Source: Pythium myriotylum (lineage: Eukaryota > Oomycota > Peronosporomycetes > Pythiales > Pythiaceae). Taken from it: DNA of 64,000 nucleotides. Below the pieces are notes generated by a model. The model saw only the letters and a program-made list of their open reading frames with translations, was not told where the DNA came from and made no database searches. The stretch is taken from the NCBI GenBank assembly GCA_023091665.1, contig JALJCQ010000041.1, positions 124,001 through 188,000 of the forward strand, given 5' to 3'. A program made the translations under genes and the position numbers. Positions 21,120 to 30,500 of the stretch are shown piece after piece; the stretch's first letter is position 1; each line of letters begins with the position of its first letter.

Positions 21120-21988
21120 GGGGGGATGGCGGAAGTGAACGAGGTGGCCTCCGGACGGCTCTGGACGGGATGGGACTTCCGGAGCCGGCTCTGGATTCCC
21201 ACGCAACGCCTGGATTCTGCCCACGGCGAGCGAACTCTCCGGACGGCGGACGCGTTGGCGTCGCTGAGATGCCAAATCCAGAGTTTCGCCTCGGCCTGCT
21301 GGCCGGGCGCGGCCGCTGCCGGCTGGGGGAACTGGCCCTTGCATGATGGAGCGGCGTGGCAGAGAACGGGAGCGCCGCGACCCTAGCCCGCTGGAGCGAA
21401 CCTAAGCAATCACTTGTCAAAAGTGAACGACCGCAGATGGTTGGAACCTGGGACCGTGAAAACTATTGAGCTTCGCGGTGCCACATCTCAACCAGACAAA
21501 TTTCCAGTTTGCTGGCAAATTATCAGTATGATTGAGCACAATTCGAGTAGGTGTAGGGGTATTTTAAAGAGGGGTAGGGCAAGACACCGCGTCAGCAGCA
21601 ATACCCCGATAGCCGCAGCTCGACCCATCATCGGGTTTTGTGCACCAAAAAAATAAAATAAAATAAAAACTAGTTGCCCTACCCCTTATCTCTAGGTGGT
21701 GGTTTCGGGCTTTGCGGCCACAAAACCCAGCCGCACAAAACCAAACCAAACCAACCAAAAAAAAATTCCTGAACCCAACCACCCGTTTTTTTGGGTCGGC
21801 CATTCCAGCGGGTACACTTGGGGGTACCGTACCGTACCCCCTATTTTCCGCCTTCTAACAACCTCTTCCACGGTACGTCTCCCCTTACGTGGTCCACCCC
21901 TTTTCCATGTCCGCCACACCAGAATCGTTTCCCATTCTCCTCAGAAAGAGCTCCTCAAGAGCTCTCCTCACCTCCCTCCGCGACCACC
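21120..21988. other. Divergent intergenic/promoter region
   Basis: It separates the kinase gene (minus) from the DIX-J gene (plus). AT-rich runs occur at 21648-21672 and 21735-21770 (A-tracts), and a GTACCGTACCGTACC repeat at about 21824-21838. No convincing gene. Confidence 0.45.
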
Positions 21989-23299
21989 ATGGCCGCGGGC
22001 GCCGTCTGGGCCTTCTACTACATCCAGGGCGAGGACGGCGAGGACCGCTCCCACCCGAACGCCTTCCGCCTGCCTCTGTCCTCCTCCTCTTCCGACCTCA
22101 CGCTCGCCGACGTGCTGCGCCACTTCCCGCTGCCCGAGCCGCGCCAGTTCCACTTCCGCTTCCGCGTCAACGCCAAGAGCTCCTTCTTCTGGCTCGACGT
22201 CACGGCCGAGAGCCACAAAGTGCCGCTCGTCAACGGTCGCGTCATCTGCAAGCTGCTGCGCCTCGCGCGCGCGCCCAAGCAGGGACTCGTCTTCAAGCGC
22301 AAGCCCGTGCTCAAGTGGAGTACTACTAGTACTACTGCCAGTACCAGCTCGTCGGCCTACGACCGACCCGCCAAGTACTCGGACGCGCCGGCGCCCGAGA
22401 CGCCGCCGCAGTCCGAGCCGCGCGCCGGCTCGTCCAGCAGCCTCAATGGGCGCGGCTCGGCGCCGAGCTCGGGCCCGCCCTCGCGCACGGGCTCCGGGAA
22501 GCGACCCGAGGCCGCCGAGAGCTTTGAGGACTTTTTGTCCGGTGGCCAGTCGACGGCGCCCGCGAACTCGTCGACGAGCGTCAACCTCATGAGCGACGAC
22601 GGCGCGTGGGAAGCGAGCGACGCGCCGCGCTCGGCCGCGTCCGACTTTCTCAGCTCGATGGATCCGCTCGCGCAGCAACAGCACCAGCAGCAGCAGCAGC
22701 AGCAACAACGACGAGCTCAAGCGCCGCCGAGATCCACCGAGCAGCCCAAGTTCGACGACGACGGCGGCCAGACCGTCGGGCCGGTCACGATGGCCGAGAT
22801 GCAAAAGTACGCCGTGTCCTCGGACGGCTCGAACGTGTACAACCCCAAGTTCATCGACAAGTCGACCAAGTCGGAAGACGTGCGGCGCGCCATGGAAGAG
22901 CGCGAGCGGCAGATGCAGGCCGACGTGGAGAAGGCCCGCGAGGAGCTACGGCAGCGCGAGCAGGCCAAGAACCAGATGAACGCCATGAAAGACAGCGCCA
23001 ACGCCGTGCTCGGCCCCAAGCTCAAGGCCTGGGCCGAGGACAATGGGCGCGTCAAGAACATCCGCACGCTGCTCTCGACCATGCACACGGTCATGTGGGA
23101 CGACTCCAAGTGGACCGAGGTCAACATGGGCAAGCTCATCCAGACCAACGACATCAAGAAGCAGTACCGCAAGGCCATGATCGTCGTGCACCCGGACAAG
23201 AGCTCGGGGCGCAACGCCGAGCAGCTGCTGATCGCCGAGCGCGTCTTCGCGGCGCTCAACACGGCCTGGGACGAGTTCATGAAGACCAATCCGTGCTAG
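21989..23299 (+). CDS. DIX-domain protein with C-terminal auxilin-type J domain
   Basis: The start at ATG 21989 sits in an excellent context (CCACCATGG) and gives 436 residues. Residues about 4-95 fit a DIX domain: VWAFYYIQGEDG, LTLADVLRHFPLPEPRQFHFRF, SSFFWLDVT, VPLVNGRVICKLLRL. DIX domains polymerise head to tail. The middle (100-320) is Ser/Pro/Gly-rich with a polyQ run near 228-245. The end (about 340-436) fits the J domain of auxilin/GAK: helix with KNIRTLLSTMHTVMW, KLIQTNDIKKQYRKAM, HPDK at 401-404 to activate Hsp70 ATPase, and AERVFAALNTAWDEF. In auxilins such J domains recruit Hsc70 to uncoat clathrin vesicles. I infer an uncoating-type co-chaperone that can self-assemble through DIX. 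No clathrin-box or PTEN-like region is evident. Confidence 0.82.
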   Translation: MAAGAVWAFYYIQGEDGEDRSHPNAFRLPLSSSSSDLTLADVLRHFPLPEPRQFHFRFRVNAKSSFFWLDVTAESHKVPLVNGRVICKLLRLARAPKQGLVFKRKPVLKWSTTSTTASTSSSAYDRPAKYSDAPAPETPPQSEPRAGSSSSLNGRGSAPSSGPPSRTGSGKRPEAAESFEDFLSGGQSTAPANSSTSVNLMSDDGAWEASDAPRSAASDFLSSMDPLAQQQHQQQQQQQQRRAQAPPRSTEQPKFDDDGGQTVGPVTMAEMQKYAVSSDGSNVYNPKFIDKSTKSEDVRRAMEERERQMQADVEKAREELRQREQAKNQMNAMKDSANAVLGPKLKAWAEDNGRVKNIRTLLSTMHTVMWDDSKWTEVNMGKLIQTNDIKKQYRKAMIVVHPDKSSGRNAEQLLIAERVFAALNTAWDEFMKTNPC

Positions 23300-23312
23300 A
23301 CAAGACCTACTT

Positions 23313-23342
23313 CTCTCTCTCTCTCTCTCTCTCCCTCTCTTC
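23313..23342. repeat. (CT)n microsatellite
   Basis: A CT run just 3' of the DIX-J stop codon, in its likely 3' UTR. No coding function. Confidence 0.8.
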
Positions 23343-23465
23343 CCCAGGGGACGTATAACTGGGGCGAGGGCTGTCATCAACAGAATATACATGTCCTCCA
23401 TCATCTGCCGTCACGCAACGTTGTGCTTTTTGGGAAATCCATTCATTGAGCCACCAAAGAGCGCT

Positions 23466-24303
23466 CTACTTGACGATGGCGTGCGCGCGCCAGTACGCGA
23501 CCGACTCGAGGTACTTGTCTCGCGAGAGCGGCACGCCCGAGCCGCCTTCCTCCTTGCCGAGTGCGTTGCGCATGAGCGTGATCGGGTTCATCGGGAGCTC
23601 ATGGTCCACGTCCTGCGCCTTGATCGAGACAATGCCCCAGGCAGCGCCCTCGTGGTCCGGGTCGTTCTCCTGGCCGGTCGCGGCGTTCTCCTTGCGGATC
23701 TGCTCGCGGCTGTAGAGGATAATGTCCAGGTACTTGGCCACGGTCGGCGTCACGCTGTGCGACGGGAACCAACGCACGAGTCTGCACGAAGACACATACA
23801 GAGAGACAAGTGAGACCCACTGTGGCTCTCTGACGGAGCGAGGCAGCAACGTACACGGGCAGCTCGTGCTCGGCACGGGCCTCGTAGTCCGAGAGCAGGA
23901 GCCGCGCGTTGGCCTGCGTGATGGGCAGCTCGTTCACGCGCGTGTCCGTAAAGTTTTCCACAAAGAGGTGCTTGCAGAACGGCGCGTAGCTGCGAGCAAT
24001 CCACTGCTCAGTATCCATCTTTGCTATCCCCCCTTTCATGAAAGCCCACACGTCGTACCCGTCCACGAGCTCGCCGTTGCGCTGCTGGAAGACCTCGTTG
24101 ATCTTGTTCTCAAACGCCGTCTTGTCGAACTTGATCTGCGCGCCGTGGTACTTGGGGTCGTCGAACTGGCGCAGGCAGAAGCGGTCTATGCGCCCAATGC
24201 GCAAACACATTAGTCTCTTTCTCGCTCTTGTCCGTCTGACGCGAAGAAACGTACCGAGCACGATGGCGCGCGGCGGCGCGGCGTCTCCGGCAGCGCTGGC
24301 CAT
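23466..24303 (-). CDS. DUF3228-family protein, four exons
   Basis: Exons 24303-24255, 24185-24059, 23989-23855 and 23781-23466 (introns 69, 69 and 73 bp, GTACG donors) give 208 residues. The joins restore family motifs: IVLDRFCLRQFDDPKY across intron 1, ELVDG-YAPFCKHLF across intron 2, and ELPV-LVRWFPSHSV across intron 3. Later motifs are YLDIILYSREQIRKEN, WGIVSIKAQDVDHELPM, PITLMRNALGKEEGGSGV and KYLESVAYWRAHA. DUF3228 proteins of plants, algae and bacteria are of unknown biochemical role and look cytosolic; no targeting signal is seen. An upstream in-frame ATG at 24375 would add 24 basic residues. The exon model is strong because every join restores the expected family pattern. Confidence 0.86.
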
Positions 24304-24429
24304 GGCGCGCGCGAAAGCAGAGCAGAGCGAGACGGCGCGAGGAGAAGGCGAGACGCGTGCGCGCGCGAGCAGCATAGAAGCTCACGCGAGAGGCAACGAG
24401 AGGAGTGGGGAGCTGCCGGAATCTCCAAA

Positions 24430-24546
24430 GGCAAGTGAGCTCCAATTAGAAGGCTCTCCCCAGCAAGTGACCGCGAGGAGCTCCTCGAGATGCCAGAAGG
24501 CGCGCTCACACGTCGCAGCTTCGGCTTCAACTGCAAGAAGAGATGG
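24430..24546. repeat. Inverted repeat copy a (pairs with 27140-27217)
   Basis: From GGCAAGTGAGCTCCAATTAG to the GGCTTCAACT block this stretch is a close reverse complement of 27140-27217, apart from about 26 extra bases in this copy. It lies upstream of the DUF3228 start, while the partner lies upstream of the ankyrin-kinase start. The pair brackets the START-like gene. Confidence 0.75.
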
Positions 24547-25389
24547 ACGGGCCCCTTCCTTCCCAACTTGCTGCCGTCTGCCTGGCGTGGAGAGCGTTGA
24601 TGGGGCTGCCGCACCTTCCCAAGACTCGGGTACTGCTCTGCCAAAACAGAAATCATAATCTTCTCGTACGGCGTCGCGAAGGCATCGGCTTGTTCGACTC
24701 GGCCGCGCAGTTGACCAGGTTGTGGGCTGAGTCGAATCCTGACTTCGGTAGCAGTTCGAAGGTATGTCGTGGCCATCCGTCGAACGATAACCACACGGGA
24801 TGCGCTCTCGCCTCGACCGCAGTATGCATTCCTACCAACGCACCACTCCCCCACGCCCTCGAATCCTCAAGGAAGCTCTACGGTCATCCTGCGTCGTTTG
24901 AAGCGCTCAAGAAGCGCGAGTGAGAGCGAGAGACGTGGCGAATGTCCTTCTGTCTCGCTGCACGTTACTTGTAGCTTTGAAGGGTGGTCTACATGTGTAT
25001 ATGTTACGTTTTGCTCACGCACCCTCACGAGAAGTAGCTCTGCCCACGAAGAGTGAACACCTCCATAATCCAGATGCTTCCTTCTCCCACAGCAAGCTCA
25101 TGCGTGGCCTTTTGTCTCCTACAGACTCTACAGAAATCCTTTCGCCACTCGGCAGCTCAAACGCTGTCGCCGTGTTCTCCGGACGCGGGCGAGATGCCCA
25201 CGAGAGACTTTTGCGACCGTCCATTCCATGCCACGCTGGACATTTGGACAACTTGGGTCGCGTCTCACCAACTGCATCATCGTGGGAACTGCGTAATCAG
25301 CGACCAGCTGGACAGTGGGTTGGTAGCCCTTGAGCAAGGCCAGGTCGGCGACAGTCGGGAGTTGACGGTCTCACTTCACAACCATCGCC
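24547..25389. other. Intergenic region, one weak ORF
   Basis: A plus-strand ORF at 24543-24923 (126 residues, MDGPLPSQLAAVCLAWRAL...) begins right at the end of inverted repeat copy a. It contains no recognised domain and has no intact counterpart beside the partner repeat. It may be a small lineage-specific gene or a chance frame. The remainder to 25389 is presumed promoter of the START-like gene. Confidence 0.35.
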
Positions 25390-26674
25390 ATGGAGACGTC
25401 CGAGGACGAGCGCTCGACGCTCGAGGCGGCGCTCGCGTTCATCGACACGCACTACTGCGACCACACGCCCGACAAGGCAGCACGCACGCGCGCGAGGAAC
25501 AGCGAGGCGGCTGCGCGTGCGCACAGCAAGCGACGAGCCGAGCTGTTGAGACTGCGAGACGAAAGCACAGCGCTGGAGGCTGCGCTCGCCGAGATGACGA
25601 GGCGTCGAGGCGGCTGCAAGCGAGCTCGCGGGGACTCTAGCGATGCTGCGATCGCCGAGCTCACGCGCCTGGGCGAAGCCCGAGCGACGAACCGGAAGCT
25701 GCGCGAGATGTGCGAGCGCCAGCGAGATGCTGCGAGGATGGTGGCGCACGCGTTGCAGAAGCAAATGAACGCGAAGGTGAGTGCGTGGTCGCTGAGAGGG
25801 AGTGAGAGGTTTACTGGTGGTGCTGAGTGGGGGCATAGTGTGTGCAGGATCTGCTGCGAGAGACGGCGGTCGGCGCGAACGCAGGCGCGATGGAGCCGGC
25901 GAGCGAGCGGCGCGTCGTGTTCGAGGAATTGACCAAGCGGCTGCGCGTGTTCTCGAGCGAGGCGACGGCTTTGATCCAGGCGACGCCGCGAGAGGCGCTG
26001 CTGAGCAACTCGCGCTCGCGGCTCGTGCAGCACGCGACGCAAGGGCCCGTGATGGAGGTGACGTCGTCGACGCAGCTCGCGTGCAGCCTCGACGAAGGTT
26101 GGGACTTCATCGTCAACATGTTTTGCAGCAAGCACTACTCCCAGGTGAATCGCGAGGCCTACGGATACAGTGCTCAGGTGTGTTCACGTACGACAGCCTG
26201 GTCTAGATAGACCTCACCACGCTCACGTTTCTTTCTGTTTATGAACAGGTCCGCCAGGCCAGCGACTGCGGCGCGAGCGAGAAAGTGTACTCGCTCGCGT
26301 TCTGCGACCGCCAGCGCCCGCACGTGGTCGCGGTCGACGGCCTCGCGTTGTTCGAGACCTTCGAGGCGCCCGACTGGCGAATCTTCCTCTGGTCCTCGCT
26401 CGTGTCGATCCGCGGCGACGGCGTGCGCGTGCGAGAACGTGGCTGGACTGCGATGGTCAAGTCCTCGTCCAGCAGCAGCGTGCTCCACCAACGGTACGAG
26501 CTCACGTGCACGAACATAGCGCGCGCGAGTCCCGAGGCTTCGCCGTGTGCGCAGACCAAGTTCCTCGTCGAGTCACTGCTGCTCAAGATCCGACGCGACC
26601 AGCGCCGCGCCGAGGACGTGATGCTCGAGCGCTTCGGCGCTAACACCGACTGCCTCGACGCGCTCTTCACCTAG
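25390..26674 (+). CDS. Basic coiled-coil plus START-like protein, copy 1
   Basis: Exons 25390-25776, 25848-26177 and 26249-26674 (introns of 71 bp each, GTGAGT and GTGTGT donors) give 380 residues. The N-terminus carries the family opening (SEDERSTLEAALAFIDTHY), then a basic stretch KRRAELLRLRDE leading into a leucine-rich helix, reminiscent of a bZIP-type basic region. From about residue 130 the protein resembles the START-like family common in oomycetes: VMEVTSSTQL, WDFIVNMF, then FLWSSLVSIRGDGVRVRERGW and the end block TKFLVESLLLKIRRDQRRAEDVMLERFG. START folds bind lipids or other hydrophobic ligands. A ligand-sensing regulator is an inference; no experiment is known to me. Both intron positions are shared with the three copies at 52.6-64 kb. 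Confidence 0.83.
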
Positions 26675-27227
26675 CTCTTGCGCTGACGTTGTTTTAAAGT
26701 TGAGGACGATTAGATCGCTCGTTGCTCAAGAACCCGATAGCCGCAGCTTCTCAAGTTTCCTGCTTCAGCGGGAGAGAGCCCCACGTCGAGCGAGCGAAGT
26801 TCCTTCAGGTCGAACTCGACGCACACTTGTCTAGGGCATCGTCGGAAGTGCTCCGACGGTCTTCCGTTGAGTCGGTCGATTCGGTCTTTGCTGTTGAACC
26901 GAACGTCTCGTGGCTGTTTTGCGGCATTGTCGCCATCGCGGATCTCTCTAGGAACTGTCCTTCGGCGTCACATCGATGGAGCAGTCCGTCCAGTGGTAAC
27001 TAACTTCCGCACTCAGTCCTCGTCCTTGCACCACGCTGAGCTGCTCGGCATGGCGTTTGTTCGCAAGCGAGTGGCTCTCGTGGCCCGCGAGTGTTCATCT
27101 CCGACTTGGAGAGAGTCCAAGAGCGTCGGCATCCGTGCTGTAGTTGAAGCCGAGTCTGCGACGTGTGAGCGCGCCTTCTGACATCTCGAGGAGCTCTCTA
27201 ATTGGAGCTCACTTGCCTGTTTTGACG

Positions 27228-27267
<40 letters not shown>

Positions 27268-27504
27268 GGCCTCGGGAGGTGCCGCGCGCCATCGTGCTCG
27301 CGCGGGACTCGCTGACTGCCATCTCTTCGTTTGCTCGCTCGCTGTGTGGCGTGGCGGCCGATCGCGCAGTCTCAATCGCACTCGAATAGGCTTGGGGAAC
27401 CCGTCGAACTCGAAAGATGAGTTGTGAGATTTCTCTGAACCGCGTCCGGATCCTTCGCCATCTCCCGACACCAGCACTCAGCATTCGAAAAAACGCACAA
27501 CGCA
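26675..27504. other. Intergenic region with (CT)n tract and inverted repeat copy b
   Basis: It contains inverted repeat copy b (27140-27217) followed at once by a pure CT microsatellite (about 27228-27265). No convincing ORF. It presumably holds the promoter of the ankyrin-kinase gene; a pyrimidine-rich stretch 240 bp upstream of its ATG is notable. Confidence 0.5.
27140..27217. repeat. Inverted repeat copy b (pairs with 24430-24546)
   Basis: Reverse-complement partner of copy a: AGTTGAAGCCGAGTCTGCGA on this strand corresponds to TCGCAGCTTCGGCTTCAACT in copy a. The shared block runs to the ATTGGAGCTCACTTGCC end. Confidence 0.75.
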
Positions 27505-30500
27505 ATGGATTCCTCTGCTCTGACGCACGCGTCTCCGAACGAAGAGCTGGTGGACAGCGCGATGCTCGGCGACGAGCGTCGTGTGCGCCACCTCCTCGAC
27601 TCGGGAGCGATCGAAAGCGTCGACTGGCTCGATGAAAACGGATTCACAGCGCTCATGTACGCCGCTTCGACCGGCCACAGTACGATTGTACAGTTATTGC
27701 TCGACCGCGGGGCACAAGTCGAGACGGTCGCGGACAATTGCACCACAGCCCTGACGCTTGCATTCGCGCGGGGCCACGCGCACGTTGTTCGGATCCTCGT
27801 TCAAGGCGGAGCGGACGTCCTTCGCCAACACACCTGCGGATTCACGGCCTTTGCGGCTGCTTGCCAGGCCGGCCAAACTGCTCTCGTGATCGCGACCATT
27901 GAGGCACTCGAGGCAGTCTCAGCTACCACAACAATTAGAGCTTTGCTCGAATCTTCCGGGCCAGGAGGCTCAACACCTCTAGTGCTCGCAGCCTCGTACG
28001 GCCATCTGGATGTGGTGATTTATCTAATCGAGTTCAATGCAAACTGTTTGCACAAGAACGACCAAGGGTTCGATGCAATGTTGGGCGCCGCCGAGCGTGG
28101 GCACAGCGACGTTGTGGAATATCTGCTGGCTTTTGGAGCGGACGCTGATGCCGTGAACTCGAGTGGAGAGACCGGACTGATGCTCGCCTCAAGACAAGGA
28201 CACCTCGACGTGATCGACGTGTTGCTGAATGCAGGCGCACTGGTGAATCGCAAAGATGGCAGTGGACAGACTGCACTCTACCATTGCGTGATAAACTGCC
28301 GCCCGACGATTGCTGCGCGACTAATCCACAAAGGGGCCGACGTGTTGATCCCAAGAAGTGATGGATGCAATCCATTCTTTCTTGCATGCATGAATGGCGT
28401 GACAGCGGTAGTCAAGGCAATACTAGAAGCTGTCGCTGGTACCAAGGATGACGAGACGATGGCTGCGATGATAAACGCTTCTTGGCTCGATGGAACGAGC
28501 CTCGTTGTAGCGTCTGCTCAGGGTCATACGGATATTTTGCAGCTTCTAGTCGCGCACGGAGTCGATGTGCACGCCAGGAACACTAATGGCGAAGATGCGC
28601 TGCTAATTGCAGTTCAAGAGGGACAACTCGCCGCTGCCATGTTCCTACTTGAGAATGGAGCAAATGTTGACAGTCGAAATGCTCTCAATCGAACCCCATT
28701 GATGTGCGCGTCTTCTGCGGGGCAACTGGATATAGTGCGTGGGCTCATCAAATACCACGCGTGCGTCGACCTCACCGATGCAGACGGCAAATCAGCGTTG
28801 TGGCTAGCCGCTCAGGAAGGGGCCGGTGACGTCGTGGTCGTCCTCTTGGACGCGCATGCTGATATCAACATTCAGGATGCCATGGGCTTCACGGCATTGC
28901 ACGTTGGTGCAGCGAATGGCCACGAAGACGTCGTTGCTCTTCTTGTGAGCAGACAAGCTAATGTCCATCTTTGCGATGTCGACCGAAGCACGGCACTCAT
29001 CATTGCCGCTATGCATGGGCATGCGCGCATCGTACGCGTTCTGCTGGATGCTGGCTCGGACCCCAGTCACGAAACATACCTGCCTCTCCGTGCTAACGCT
29101 GTAGTTCTCGCAGCGTATCGAGGCCATGAATCGGTCGTGCGAGTGTTAGCTGATCAGACGAAGGACAATGGACCAATCACTCCGCTCATGGCTGCTGCCA
29201 ACAAAGGCCACACCGCGATATGCCGCTTCTTGCTGCAGCGTGTCCACGCGGTGGATCTGCAGGCCATTGACGGACGAACAGCACTTCATTTCGCTGTGGT
29301 CAGCCGAAACGTGGAGACCGTGCGTGCTCTCGTTGACGCTGGATCCAATGCAAGCATCGAAGACTATAATGGTTGGACTGCAGCTCACACAGCTGCGTTC
29401 CTGGGAGAGCTCGACATTGTCAAGTTGCTTGAGAAAGCGCCAGGCAGCACCTCGCTGAATGGGAGTGACATTTGCGGAATCTGGTCAGTGTCAGCCCTGT
29501 TCGAGTTCTATGGCCAGTCGAATACCATGCTGGCACGAGAAGACCCACATTGGTACATTGATCCTTCTGCAGTTGTAGAGTCTGCCTCGGAAAATCAGAA
29601 CGCGCAGACTACAGCAAGAAACGTGGAAGCCACTTGGCTCGGGTCGAAAGTTCATGTAGTCAAGGTATCGGCAGGTCGACGTGCCCCGTTGAGCCAGTTG
29701 GAAAAAGTGACATTCGTGAGCGCGTTGCATCGGTGGGTCCCGCTCAGACATCCTTTTTTGCTCAAACTCTTCGGTGCTTGCCATCGAGGCGAGCCATTCC
29801 TCGTCGTCGAGCACGCCAACGGAACGCTACGATCGTACTTGAAAGAGCATCCAACCTATCTGTGGCGTACGCTTTACCAAGTTGCGCTGGGTCTACAGTA
29901 TCTACACGAACGCGGAATAGCACACGGCAACTTGCACGGTGATATAATAAGCTTCAGCGATAGCGGATTGCCCAAGCTAGGCGGGCTGGCAGTATATGCG
30001 GATTCAAGGAGCCAGGCAAATTGGTGGTCTCCGGAGACGCTTGCTGATAGTGCGGTGACTTTAGAAGCTGACATGTACTCTTTTGGCATGTGCATTATCG
30101 AGGCCGTCAGCGGAAATGTGCCATATGCCACAGAGATTGCAGCTGGTGCCGATGTCGAAGCTCTGATAATGGACGGCACCATCCCTGCACGGCATGAGGC
30201 TTTCAGCGACAAAGCATGGGAACTAGTCAAGAGCCTCACGCCTGTATTCGCAGCTGGACGCATGTCAGTGGATGGCCTCGTGCAGGAGTTGGAGTTCCTT
30301 GGAGCAGAAGAAGAACGAGCTGTGTCTGTCTCTGTCACTATCACTATAGACAAGCTGCAAGTCCGCCTCGATGATGTTAAAAAGTCAAGTATTGCCCCAA
30401 CAAATGCTTTTGAGGCGAGCCTTCTGGTTCAACTAGAAGAGATTGCAGTCGAACTCAACAAGCGAGATGATTCAGAGCGTAGGTCTGCACTGTTGGCTCG

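Noticed and set aside
19671..21386. 571-residue plus-strand open frame
   Set aside because: Antisense to TKL kinase copy 2, Arg/Ala/Val-rich, no motif.
21430..21470. Possible tRNA T arm on the minus strand (GGTCCCAGGTTCCAACC)
   Set aside because: The stem does not close and the D arm and anticodon arm are missing.
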